Shown: positions 1 through 9,964 of the stretch, one piece after another | How positions within the stretch are numbered: the stretch's first letter is position 1 | Layout of the letters: every line of letters begins with the position of its first letter | Notes under the pieces: generated by a model | Databases searched by the model: none | Told to the model about the DNA's origin: nothing | The model's input: the letters and a program-made list of their open reading frames with translations, nothing else | Translations under genes and position numbers: made by a program | Assembly: GCA_003550305.1 (NCBI GenBank) | Contig: QKYT01000335.1 | Span: forward strand, 56,489-91,342 | DNA: 34,854 bases | Reading direction: 5' to 3' | From: Glomus cerebriforme | Taxonomy: Eukaryota > Glomeromycota > Glomeromycetes > Glomerales > Glomeraceae

Positions 1-526
1 CCCCTTTTTTTGATAAGTTAGTTCAACAATTTCAAAAATATTTTTGATAATAAAATCATCATGATTGCTAACCAAGGTTTCTTGAACGTGTGTAACTAAA
101 GGTTGAAGTCCAAATTCGTCTAATGGTAACAAGAGATTTAATATCTCACGAGATTGTAATTTTGTCAAATCAATACTTCCGTGATACATATAACTGTAAA
201 TTTTGTAATATTTAGAATAAAAAAATTTAAATTTTTAAATAAATAATTCAATAAAAAATAAATCATATTTACCTTAAAAGAATTTCCAATACTTTAGGTG
301 AATGATTTGAATTTAAAACAAAATAACCATCTTTTTTTTCAATANCATNTTTNGCNATAAAAGCCTNTTTANAAAATTCGGATTGCGTTTTTAATATAAA
401 TGAATGAACATGAAATTCTNTTATGTTTGGNTTTTCNCCAGCATAAATTTTTACATCGTAACCTTCTTTAGTTTCATAAAGTTTTTTATAATTATTAATT
501 ATTTCTTCGTAAAATTTTATAGACAT
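1..526 (-). CDS. BTB-BACK-TLDc protein, copy A (3' end off the window)
   Basis: Exon 1 is 526-273 and exon 2 is 193-1, continuing past the left edge; the intron is GT-AG and joins in phase 2. Exon 1 starts MSIKFYEEII and encodes the first part of a BTB/POZ domain (EGYDVKIYA, then EFHVHSFILKTQSEF). Exon 2 resumes with YMYHGSIDL and runs into the BTB/BACK junction without a stop. BTB domains dimerise and often bind cullin-3, so a substrate-adaptor role is plausible by family knowledge. The start matches intact copy D. Several single N bases lie in exon 1 (about 345-437), so those residues are unknown. BACK and TLDc parts would lie outside the window, so whether the gene is intact cannot be judged. 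Confidence 0.8.
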
Positions 527-576
527 GATGAGAAGCGATAAAATTAAATTATCTTCTTCAATGTGTTTATATAAAT

Positions 577-634
577 AATATTTACCTTGTATGTATATAT
601 AATGCAAAACAAATGAATTGACTAATTTAGTTTA
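577..634 (-). promoter_or_regulatory. Conserved core-promoter block of BTB-TLDc copy A
   Basis: About 50-110 nt upstream of the copy A start lies a TATA-like run flanked by sequence also found upstream of copies B, C and D (minus-strand sense: TCAATTCATTTG, then GCAT, then TATATATA, then GTAAATATTA). Its conservation where the rest of the flank has drifted suggests a core promoter or 5' leader. The role is inferred. Confidence 0.5.
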
Positions 635-1070
635 AATTAGAAAGCGATTTGCCAATAGGAACATCGGTACTATCACGTGGATAAAATCTGAATCATGAAG
701 GGTACCTGTAAGTGTAACATACTGTACAAGGGCGGGAATCAAAAAAATTTAGCATTTATTTCTTTTTCTAATTCTGAAATAAGATTTAGATAAAATTCAT
801 AAATCGTTTGGATAAGTCTTTATTATCATCGTGTATATTTTGCGTCAGGTGTCGATTTGCGTAACACAAATTGACATTTGACGCACAGAAAGAAAAAAAA
901 ATTAACCGTTATAAAATATAAACAAGGTAAATTTGGTCCTACTCTTTCCGGTCATATTAAATGCTTTTGATATAACAATCAAATAAAAAACCACTTATAA
1001 TTTTAAATTTTATAAATATCTGATATATTCTAGTTATCAGAATTTTTCATTTTAATATAATCATAACCAA
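635..1070. other. Spacer between BTB-TLDc copies A and B
   Basis: Positions 650-700 still resemble the far 5' flank of copies B, C and D (a stretch around GGTACTAT and GATAAAATCTG), so the duplicated unit extends past the promoter. Apart from the inverted repeat at 841-885 I see no gene here. Confidence 0.5.
841..885. repeat. 45-bp imperfect inverted repeat
   Basis: The left arm 841-859 begins TGCGTCA and ends ATTTG; the right arm 867-885 is its near-complement (16 of 19 matching), ending TGACGCA. The loop is 7 nt (860-866). It is richer in GC than its surroundings. No gene overlaps it. It could be a miniature-element relic or a hairpin; function unknown. Confidence 0.6.
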
Positions 1071-2515
1071 TTATCTAATAACTTGAAATACTTCATAATC
1101 ATCAACATTAAAATAATTTGCAGGTATATCAATTTTAGGATATTGTTACTAAGCCATTTACCATCATATCGACAATGTAAATCATGACCACCTCCAAATA
1201 CTGGGCCTTTAGCCGAATGACAATCTATAGAATATTGATCATTATTACTATAGCCTACTTTTGCGCTTCGAAGGTCTTTTTTATTTGTAAATAAGAATAT
1301 AAAATTATCTTTTGTTGACTTCCATGAATTACTTGAATCCCAAGAAAGTGGATTATATCCACAAACAATTTGTTCCGAATTTGTAACTTTTGCTATAATT
1401 ATAATTGCTCCCTTATTATCACATTTTTTATGAAATGCTTTGACTGTATTTCCATCCCTTAGCGCGATAAAGTAAATTGAATCTATAAGGAATATGTCCA
1501 ACTTTATTATAATACAAGGTTTCTTTCTTGTCAATCCAACTAAAAAAGATATTAAAATGTTGGCAATAATTATAGTAGAATGTGCGCATAATCTAGGAGG
1601 TTGTATATTGATATCAAGTTTATTATTTGGTGCCATATGATGTGCAAGTATATTATTAACCAAATCATTTGATAGTAATTTTTAAAAGGATATATTTTTA
1701 AAAGAAAATCTTCTGAAGATATACAATAAAATCTAATTAATGGAATAAATCTACTTAATCTTCTTTCCATCACTGTAAAATCATTTTTACTCCATTTGCT
1801 AATATCTTGTTGTATAACTAGTTGTTGTCCACACGCCCACTTTAATACATTTTCCCAAATAATAATTTCATTAATGATACACAAATCATCTCGATTTAAA
1901 ATTATTTCTAAAATAGCTGAATTTAAGGTAAGAAATTTAGCGGATTTGATTAAGTGATCATGATTTCTTGGATACATAAATTCCATAACTTATCAAGAAC
2001 CTTTTTTTGATAAGTTAGTTCAACAATTTCAAAAATATTTTTGATAATAAAATCATTATTAGTTAATCAAGGTTTCTTGAACGTGTGTAACTAAAGGTTG
2101 AAGTCCAAATTCGTCTGATGGTAACAAGAGATTTAATATCTCACAAGATTATAATTTTGTCAAATTAATACTTCCATAATACATATANCTGTAAATTTTG
2201 TATGAAAAGGAAAATAATATTTAGAATAAATATTTTAATAAATAATTCAATAATAAAAATGAATTATATTTACCTTAAAAGAATTTCCAATACTTTAGGT
2301 GAATGACTTGAATTTAAAATAAAATGTCCGTCTTTTTTTTCAATACCATCTTTTACAATAAAAACCTTTTTATAAAATTCAGATTACGTTTTAATATAAA
2401 TGAATGAACATGAAATTCTATTATATTTGGTTTTCACCAGCATAAATTTTCACATCGTAACCTTCTTTAGTGTTATAAATATTTATAATCATTTTAATTA
2501 TTTCTTCGTAAAATA
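1071..2515 (-). pseudogene. BTB-BACK-TLDc pseudogene, copy B
   Basis: This is a full-length but broken relative of copy D. Read from 2515 to 1071 it keeps recognisable BTB, BACK (KWACGQQLVIQQDISKW) and TLDc (GYNPLSWDSSNSWKS) segments. Visible lesions are: loss of the start codon region seen in A, C and D; one-base losses in the first exon near 2430 and 2390; an in-frame stop early in exon 2 near 2152, where copy A has a Gln codon; a short deletion near 1970 that removes the start of the CCSPDHL segment; a frameshift near 1680 after LKIYPFK; and a frameshift close to the C-terminus near 1130. The intron at about 2190-2270 is still present, so the copy arose by DNA duplication, not retrotransposition. 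The family stop (VFQVIR then TAA) is kept at 1071. Confidence 0.85.
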
Positions 2516-2530
2516 TTTTTCTTTATATAA

Positions 2531-2596
2531 TATTTACTTTGTACATATATATATGCAAAGTAAATGAATTGACGAAAAATTAATTTCATTTAGTTT
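2531..2596 (-). promoter_or_regulatory. Conserved core-promoter block of BTB-TLDc copy B
   Basis: Same block as upstream of copies A, C and D: in minus-strand sense AAATGAAATTAAT, then CGTCAATTCATTT, then CTTTGCATATATATATGTAC, then AAAGTAAATATTA. It is retained although the coding part has decayed, which points to recent decay. Confidence 0.45.
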
Positions 2597-2919
2597 AAAT
2601 CACATTATGACATTTCATTTTGATGATTGTTCAGATCTACCGAATGTATGGTTTCGGCCAATAGAAACATGTTGGATATTACTGGTATCATTTAGACAAG
2701 TAATAAATATGGAAACAGTATTCTAGGTAATAATAATAAAAAAGCGATTAATTAAAAAAATGTCCAAATCTTTATTTCAGAATTGAAAAAAAAATATCTT
2801 TGAATTTCAATAACCTCTTATTTATATCACTCCCACTTTTCATTTTACATTAAGTTTATTATATCAACATAAATTTAAAATATGGAAAGGGCTACAATTA
2901 TGTAGATGTATTTTGTGTT

Positions 2920-3469
2920 CTAGGGTGATTCAAAACCAAAACTAAGTGTCCAACGTTCATCCGGATCCAAATTTGCATTAGTATCCATGTCACAATCACA
3001 AGTCACAACGACATTCGATATAAGAACGGTTAGATCGAAGACTACCTTACGATCACTAAAAACAGGATACTAATAAATAAATGTAGTTAGCTTTCAGTTA
3101 AATAGTTTAACTTTAAAAAGAAATAAAAGGAATAATTTACCAGAAAAGGATTTTCGACGTCTATAGCTTGGAAAGGATCACATTCAAGGGAGGCATAGAG
3201 GGTTTCTATATATTTTTTTTTTCAATGAAAAATATTCATTTTACCATTTTAACAATCACAGTATCGTCCTTTTAAAATATAAATAAAAGAATCATACGAT
3301 TGTCATTATTGTCAATTCCATCCCATTTTACTGTTGCAGCTAATTTTTGTTTCCCAACTTTTTCAATGGTAATCGGTGAAGGTATAATTTGTCTGGGAGT
3401 CAGTGATTGAGAACCCGTAACAAAGAGAAGGAAAAGAACAAATATGAGAATAATACTCAAGTTCATCAT
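2920..3469 (-). CDS. Small secreted protein, 128 aa, unknown function
   Basis: Three exons: 3469-3298, 3205-3141 and 3069-2920. All junctions are GT-AG and the phases close exactly, giving 128 residues. Residues 1-22 (MMNLSIILIFVLFLLFVTGS) form a clear signal peptide. The mature part has SPITIEKVGKQKLAATVKWD, a short acidic stretch, the segment LECDPFQAIDVENPF and a late CDCD motif; only three cysteines are visible. I do not recognise a family. Size and secretion make it an effector-like or wall/apoplast protein by inference only. A TATA box lies about 50 nt upstream of the first ATG, supporting this start. The first intron contains a stretch that would read DDTVIVKM, but splicing it in gives a stop, so I left it out. 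Confidence 0.7.
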
Positions 3470-3516
3470 TTATTATAAGACAATTTATTATGATTAAAAT
3501 TAAGGTGAAATAAGGT

Positions 3517-3525
3517 CTTTTTATA
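3517..3525 (-). promoter_or_regulatory. TATA box of the small secreted protein gene
   Basis: TATAAAAAG in minus-strand sense, 48-56 nt upstream of the ATG at 3469. Confidence 0.5.
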
Positions 3526-4302
3526 CCACGGTTTCCAATTAATCAACTTTTTAACAATATTTGATACGACATTACTGATTAGTGTGTTATATGTTAATCT
3601 TTAATTGCATGAATTTCATTTATTTATACTTATATTAAAACGAAATTATTCTTGTTTGTTAAAAGAAATATAAGAAGTACGATCTTGAGCATTTATCTAA
3701 AAAAGAATTTTATTACAAAAAATTTTTTGGATATGCGACTATACTGAATTATCTTATGAAGATGAGACGATACAGTATGATATAGTTGTTTCATGGTTAT
3801 CAATCGTGATATCGACCATTAAAGGAGAAATCGTATCCTTCTTCCGTGAAATAAATGCTTCATAATTTTCGTTTATAATTGAACCGTTTATTTATCTCTC
3901 CGATTGCTGATATCTTACTTTACTGAAATATTTTAAATCGTACATTGTAACCAAGTCGTAACCAAATAGTATAGCTACGATTTAGTAATACATTAGTTAA
4001 TTACAGTAAAGTATTAGACTACATGCAGTTTATATTGTGCATTAGACGATTGTGAATCAATTTCACAACTAGTCAAATCTAAAAAACATTTTAAATTAAA
4101 AAATCGTGTTATTTTTTCATAATAAATAAAGAATTAATTTTTATTCATAATAAATTTTTATTTTTTTTATTAAAAAAAAAAAATAAGTAAATAACTAATA
4201 TTATAATTACTTGTATTACATCCATTGGATAATAATCTTTTTTTTTTTTTTCTAATTAATGAATACGTAATAACATTAATTTAATGAATCTATATACTAT
4301 AA
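3526..4302. other. Gene-free spacer
   Basis: AT-rich sequence with homopolymer runs near 4140-4250. TTTATT runs around 4138-4155 read AATAAA on the minus strand, about 150 nt past the acyl-CoA synthetase stop, and may serve as its poly(A) signal. No open frame with coding character was found. Confidence 0.45.
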
Positions 4303-6836
4303 TTATAATTTTGCAGCAATCTTCTGCGAAGATTCAAGATCCGCGTAGAGTTGGTTAATTATTTTTCGATAGAATTTAGCCATAGCTGGACGTTTCGTTT
4401 TAAATCTAATAAAAAATATAAAATAAAATTTAAGAGATTATTTATAAAGTTAAAGTCAAAAAGTTTAAATATTGATAATTACGTCGCAGTTATAATTCCA
4501 TCATCAGGTGAGAATGGTTTAGGTTCAACATAAACAGCTTTAATACGTTCAAATCTTATAGATTAAAAAACAAAAAATAATAATAATAGAATAATTAATT
4601 TTTTAACTTCAATAAAGAATATATCGAATTTTTTTTAACAAAAACTTACCCATTTAAGCCATATTTTATTCCAACTTGATTAATACTTTCCAAAAGAGCA
4701 TCACAAACTTTTTTATTTTTCACAAGTTCTTCAAATTCATAGTTTTCTCCTAAAAGTTTATTTGCCCATGGAACAAATAATTCAGGATTTGGTACAGCAA
4801 TACCAACAAGTTCTGATCTTATTGGTTCTCCATAAACAAACAATTGTGCTAACAATAGATTTCTTAAATAAATTTGTTCAATCTAAACGAAAAGAAAAAA
4901 AAAACTAATCAGAAATTAATAAATTTTTTTTTTTTTTGAAAATAAAATTTATAAATATTTACCTTTTCTGGAGCAATGTATTCTCCTTGAGCCAATTTGA
5001 AAATACTACTTTTACGATCAATTATAACTACACAACCTCTAGCATCAATATATCCAATATCACCGGAATGTAACCATCCATCCTTATCAATTGTTTCTTT
5101 AGTTTTCTTTTCATCTTTGTAATATCCGATCATAACACCTGCACCTCTAATACAAATTTCACCTCGTGGAAAAGGTTTGTCTTCACTTGTATAATTCATT
5201 TCTGGAACATCAACAAGTTTCAATTCGGATCTAAAAAAGAAAAATAAAATAAATCAGTTAATATATTTATATGAATATATATATATATTTATTTATTTAA
5301 AAAAAATCAAATAATATAAACTCACGATAAAACTGGAGGTCCAACATGAGATGCTTGTACATCCCCAAACATAGTTGCACAACCTAATCCTGTAACTTCA
5401 GATTGACCATAACCTTCTTGAAAAGAAACAGAAAATACAACTTTAAGAAAATCCATAACATCTTTAGCAAGAGGAGCACCTCCAGTACTAAAATATTTAA
5501 TTCTTCCACCAAAAAAGGCTTTAAACTTGTTTAAAAATAGTCTATCCCAAATTGGATGAGTTACAGAACCAGTTTTTTCTAAATTTTCTAATTTATCATT
5601 GATAGCTTTTCTTGCCAAAGTACCAATAATTCCAGTTGAATCAACAGAATAACTTTTTAAGATAGCAGCAACTCTATTAAAAATTCTAGGAACACTTGGA
5701 AATACAGTTGGTTTTAAAACTTTCATATCATCAAATATACCAAATATATCACCTCTATAATATCCAATTGAACATCCAACAAAAAGAAAACCAAGTTCAA
5801 TATCCATACCAAATATGTGAGCCAAAGGTAAATAAGAAATAAATACATCATCAGATGTTATTGGTGTAGCTAATGCAATAGAAGCAACTACTGCTACCAT
5901 ATTTTTATGAGTTATCACTACACCTTTTGGAATTCCTGTAGTTCCTGATGTATATGGAATCGTAAATAAATCATTTGGTGTTGGTGGATTATAATTTCTA
6001 GGATTTTCTTTTCCTAATTTTTCGATTTCAGAAAATTCATAAACTTTTATGTTAAGTTCTGATGCCCATTCTCTTAAAAGTTTAGCTGAATCTTCTAATG
6101 GATCAATTGAAATTATAACTCTAAGTTGTGGAATTTTAGTAGCAAATTTTAACATTGATGTAATATGATTTGCTGTCATCAAAACAATTTGAATTTCAGC
6201 ATGATTCATACAATATTCTATTGTATCAGGTCCTAGTGTATCATAAAGTGGAACTGTAATTAAATTATAAGCAGCATTTGCTTGAATAATTAATTGAAAT
6301 TCTGGTTTATTAATTGACCATACTCCAATTGGGTATTTATCTTTCTTTCCATTCTTTACAATAGTATCATTAATATGAACTAATCCACTTCCAAGATTGG
6401 TAAATCTATCGAGAGTTTCTTTATATGTTTCCCAAACATATTCTCCATATTGTCCTGTATTTTTATTAAATGGACGATATCCAAGACATGGATTATTTGC
6501 ATATTTACCAGCAGCTATTTATAAAAAAAAAAATATTTGTAAATTACATGATGTAAGCATGACTTTAATATGAGAATTAATTAGAATTTACCATATTGAA
6601 AACTTTCAAACACAGTGCTAACTTGGGGACAAGGTTTTTCGACCAATTCATTTGGCATAAGCGAGTTTCTGTAGATGGCTATGCAAAAAAAAAAAAAAAT
6701 TAATTAATTAATTTCAATGATGATTTGTGTATCAATTAATTTAAGCGTTTATTGTACCTGTTTGTCCTGGTTTTTTCGAACCAGGAATGATAACAGTCTG
6801 TTTATTAAAATCAAAATTACTGGTATCTAATTTCAT
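4303..6836 (-). CDS. Long-chain acyl-CoA synthetase (AMP-forming), peroxisomal type
   Basis: Seven exons: 6836-6758, 6678-6592, 6514-5326, 5230-4963, 4882-4650, 4554-4483 and 4405-4303. All are GT-AG and in phase, giving 676 residues, a usual length for the family. It activates long-chain fatty acids to acyl-CoA with ATP and CoA. Visible motifs are the AMP-binding P-loop [36 protein letters not shown], the motif [12 protein letters not shown] and the fatty-acyl-CoA synthetase signature region [19 protein letters not shown]. The C-terminus is IAAKL; -AKL fits the PTS1 peroxisomal signal, as -EKL does in yeast Faa2, and there is no obvious signal peptide or N-terminal membrane span. A peroxisomal beta-oxidation role is therefore likely. 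It resembles FAA/LACS enzymes more than Fat1-type carriers. Confidence 0.93.
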
Positions 6837-6844
6837 TTTATTAC

Positions 6845-6861
6845 TTTTTTTTTTTTTTTCG

Positions 6862-6893
<32 letters not shown>
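6845..6893. repeat. Homopolymer inverted repeat (T15-CG-A32)
   Basis: Fifteen T, then CG, then 32 A, ending 9 nt from the acyl-CoA synthetase start codon. On the minus strand it is a poly(T) run followed by an A-rich leader. It could form a hairpin; the length is prone to sequencing error. Confidence 0.7.
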
Positions 6894-6895
<2 letters not shown>

Positions 6896-6966
6896 CAAAC
6901 CGTTTATATTATATATATTTATATTGCAGATTGTTTCCAAATCCAGCGATAACTTAATATTAAACT

Positions 6967-7198
6967 TTAATTCTCTACGGGTACAAGATTAAACTTTAAC
7001 TCATTCAATAGATAAAGAGGACGAAATTTATAATTCATTTTAATGTTTCGAGTATCGTCGTACAACATTTCGAAAGAGTTGCCATAATAAGCTTTAAATT
7101 TTTTAATCAAACATGATAGTGTATTGCTAATCTTGGAATCTGAAAATTCGTACAATATTGTTAATATTATTTCTAAATTTACTCTATCGATTGTTAAC
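6967..7198 (-). pseudogene. Orphan exon-like open frame without ATG
   Basis: An open frame of about 76 codons (reads LYEFSDSKISNTLSCLIKKF, later FKAYYGNSFEMLYDDTRN, ending LVPVEN then a stop). It has no in-frame ATG near its 5' end and begins just after a TAG that could be a 3' splice site. Composition is protein-like and unlike the surrounding AT-rich spacer. It may be the last exon of a lost or unrecognised gene. I cannot assign a family. Confidence 0.25.
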
Positions 7199-7200
7199 TA

Positions 7201-8176
7201 ATTATTTTATATATGTTTGTTATTATATTTATTAAAAAAATATATATATTATTTTTAAATTACTAAAGAATTCGTTAATATTATTAACGACATATCCGGA
7301 AGAATTTCCCATGATGAGTGTTACCCCCCTATAATAATATTCACTGGGTACTAATCAAAACTTTATTTACACAATCATTAAGATTGTGTGGAATTTTAAT
7401 GTACCGATTTTTTTTTTATGCTGATCGAAGATTATAGTAAACGCACTAATCCTAATATATAAGTTTGGTTGGGGGTAAAAATAACGCCCCGTAAAATACG
7501 ATCCTTGTTATCAAAGTTATTTTACATAAGAAGTAATATTTAATGTAAATAATTTAATAATATTTAAATTAATGCAATGATATTAAAAAGATTCGAATAC
7601 AACTATGTTGTAATTGAAATCTTGGCGTGGAATTTTCTTTTTTTTGTCCCCTTTCCTTTGCAATTTTAAATAAAGTTTAGTTTCTTTATCGATTATTGCA
7701 ATTAAAATATCTGAAATCTTCAAAATTAAATTTAATAATACTTAAATAATGCTAGAAGTAAATGATTATGTGATAATTTAAGAATCATGCAACATCTCGT
7801 TTTTTTCGAAAACCCAGTTTTATTTTATTATTTTCGAAATGTTAATAAATCTTCCATGAAAGAGACAGTTATTCCGAATAAAATATTCAAAGAATCTAGA
7901 ATTATAGAAATTTTATCGAAATTTTTTTTTTTAGTATCTATAGTTTAAATTAATAATATAAATATACCCAGTATAGTTTAGCGTTTAGTTAGACGTATGC
8001 TGCTATCAGGTGACCTGAGTCTTTTACAAAAAGCTATCCGCAGCTACTAAGACCTGCGCTCATACAAAGCAGTCCGCCACTATTTGCTATTGATTTACAA
8101 AATTAGAAACATATGTAGTGCAAATGATAATGACGACCAATCAGCAAATCCAAATTTTGCACGTTGTTGTTCAACA
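7201..8176. other. Gene-free spacer with a GC-richer island
   Basis: Mostly AT-rich. A perfect 19-bp palindrome built on TCGTTAAT/ATTAACGA lies at 7272-7290. Positions about 7985-8095 are visibly richer in G and C than the flanks and include the palindrome CAGGTGACCTG at 8007-8017. I found no RNA polymerase III boxes or open frame in it. Confidence 0.4.
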
Positions 8177-8177
8177 T

Positions 8178-8211
8178 TCGGATTCCGGAAAATCCGATAA
8201 ACATATAAATA
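8178..8211 (+). promoter_or_regulatory. TATA box and heat-shock-element-like site
   Basis: TATAAATA at 8204-8211 lies about 42-49 nt before the ATG at 8253. Just upstream, 8182-8196 reads aTTCc-gGAAa-aTCCg, two perfect and one near-perfect inverted 5-bp HSE units, within an inverted repeat TCGGATT/AATCCGA (8178-8197). The TATA position argues against using the ATG at 8118. Confidence 0.45.
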
Positions 8212-8252
8212 GTAATTTCATGCTTTTCAAAAAAATTATACTTATTTATATA

Positions 8253-9077
8253 ATGTCTCATAAAAAGCTCATCGTATTCGTTAATATTATTCTTATTCTG
8301 GTTTTTTTATCAACTTCTACTTATTCCGCCCCACATGATACAATTGATACAATTGAACATGATCTTAATATAATTGAGGAACAGGATATGAATTTCTTTT
8401 GTCAAGATGGAACAAGCACAAGTTGTTGCCCACCTCTAGCGCACCGAGTTGCTTCTAAACATCATTCACGATGTGCATCAATTATTCTCAATAATAAGAG
8501 TGGTTATAATATGTCTTTGAGCACTATCAACCTTGAAGATGGTCGTTGGGTTACATCAAAAGATGATGATGATGGTTATATTGAAATAAATTGTGAGCCA
8601 CATTCTCTTTTAAATGGTGAATCTGAAGCTATGTCTAGTGTTACAAGTCATTTTCTTGGTGGTGTGAAAGGTTATGTTATTTTCACCATGGATGACGATA
8701 TTTCAAGCAATTTTATTATCTCTTGGGAAGTTCCGACGATTGGTTCTCCTGGATATTTTTTTAATTTCCTTGATAAACCGTCTAGAAATAAGTATGTCGT
8801 AAAGTATGAAAATAGTTTTGGTAATACAGTTTTCCAAGTTACAATTTCTCCGGAAATTCCTTGGACTACGCAAGATATGTTGCCATTCTTTTTCCCGTTT
8901 TTTATCTTTATACCATGTTGCTGCTGTATTCCTCTTAAAAACGGAGAACAACAATATAATTCTTTCAGACAACAAGAACGACAATCTTTTCATCCCTATG
9001 AACAACAAAGACGACAATCTTATAATTCCTTTGGACAACAAAATAAGCAATTTTATAATTATAATAATGTCTTTTGA
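8253..9077 (+). CDS. Secreted protein with aegerolysin/actinoporin-like domain (tentative)
   Basis: Single exon of 274 residues from the ATG at 8253; the frame is open from 8118, but a TATA box at 8204 and the signal peptide MSHKKLIVFVNIILILVFLS favour 8253. After a short acidic linker and a Cys cluster (CQDGTSTSCCPP), residues about 70-205 read as an all-beta domain: NNKSGYNMSL, LEDGRWV, then SHFLGGVKGYVIF and FIISWEVPTIGSPGYFF. The order (small strand, G-x-W, glycine-rich turn, W plus P-x-x-GS-x-x-Y) resembles aegerolysin/actinoporin-type beta-sandwiches, which bind membrane lipids. This match is by pattern only. The C-terminus is odd: a hydrophobic FFFPFFIFIPCCCCIP stretch (membrane span or lipidation site) followed by a Gln/Arg/Tyr-rich tail with QQxRQSF/Y repeats. 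Alternative: a lineage-specific secreted protein. Confidence 0.7.
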   Translation: MSHKKLIVFVNIILILVFLSTSTYSAPHDTIDTIEHDLNIIEEQDMNFFCQDGTSTSCCPPLAHRVASKHHSRCASIILNNKSGYNMSLSTINLEDGRWVTSKDDDDGYIEINCEPHSLLNGESEAMSSVTSHFLGGVKGYVIFTMDDDISSNFIISWEVPTIGSPGYFFNFLDKPSRNKYVVKYENSFGNTVFQVTISPEIPWTTQDMLPFFFPFFIFIPCCCCIPLKNGEQQYNSFRQQERQSFHPYEQQRRQSYNSFGQQNKQFYNYNNVF

Positions 9078-9150
9078 CGACCTTCAAGATCAATTTACTA
9101 TCCTGTTTGATATCCTTGTTGTTTGTATTTCAGATTGAGGTACAGTAGAT

Positions 9151-9156
9151 AATAAA
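9151..9156 (+). terminator. Candidate poly(A) signal of the secreted gene
   Basis: AATAAA 74 nt after the stop codon at 9077. Part of this 3' sequence also survives in the relic at 31627-31775. Confidence 0.4.
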
Positions 9157-9964
9157 AATCAAGTTTTTTTTCTTTAATGCTTATTGCATTCCACGCAGAT
9201 GCAATTCATTTATTAGCTTATTCTTAACATTTCTTTATCGTCAATTAAAATAATTAAAAACTAAATCACAACAATATGAGATGTTTTGGGAAACATAAAA
9301 TAATAATTTATTTATTTATTTTTTATTTGAACAATATGAAATTTTAATTTGTTTAGCAGTAATATTTTGTAAAATTCTGTCAAAGAAAAAAGGAAATAAA
9401 TAATAGATGTTAAGATTTATGGATAGTACAGAAAAAAAAATTCATTCCTGTGACATATTTATTTATTTTATTTATATATTTTGAATCTATTCAAAATCTT
9501 CAAATCTTCTTCATACTGAATTACATTCACATATTAATTCATCTGAACGATTTATTAAAAAATGATTGTAGATTTCAAATCAGTAATAAAAACCTTTCGG
9601 TGATGCAAGTCAACCAAAAACATATAAACATTAATAATTAATTGACAAATAATTAATAATTTTTCTATATTATTTTTAAGTTGATAATAGTTTAAGATGG
9701 AATATTTTTGACAATTTTGTGCCATCGTAAATTCGTAACTTTTTGAAATTTTGGATGATGCATACATTATCGAAAAAAAATTAACCATTTTAAAACAAGT
9801 GATTTTTTTTTTCTACGAATAAAAAAATTTTATTGATAAATATATTACCTTCCTAATTTTTCAATATTTAAATTCGCGACTCAATCGAAAAAATCTCCTC
9901 ACTTATAGAATTCTCCATTTTATTATTTTAATATAAAGCTTTAAAAATATATATCCAACTAGCA
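9157..9964. other. Spacer between convergent genes
   Basis: No coding sequence that I can support. The part about 9735-9960 resembles the 3' flank of copy E at 34255-34400 (shared AAATTTTGGATGATGCATA and TTTTATTGATAAATATATTA), so the BTB-TLDc duplication unit includes about 200 nt of 3' flank. Confidence 0.5.

Noticed and set aside
3240..3297. Extra mini-exon (reads DDTVIVKM) in the small secreted gene
   Set aside because: It would need a 29-nt intron, and the joined frame gives a stop codon.
7985..8095. Possible tRNA or SINE in the GC-richer island
   Set aside because: I could not find a proper B box (GGTTCGAATCC type) or a cloverleaf.
8118..8252. N-terminal extension of the secreted protein from an ATG at 8118
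   Set aside because: A TATA box at 8204-8211 and a signal peptide starting at 8253 make the later start far more likely.
8703..9050. 115-codon minus-strand frame under the secreted gene
   Set aside because: It is a shadow of the plus-strand coding sequence, with unusual Ile/Arg-rich composition.
9450..9788. Two short frames between the secreted gene and copy C
   Set aside because: They are low-complexity AT-rich frames, and part of the stretch aligns with the non-coding 3' flank of copy E.
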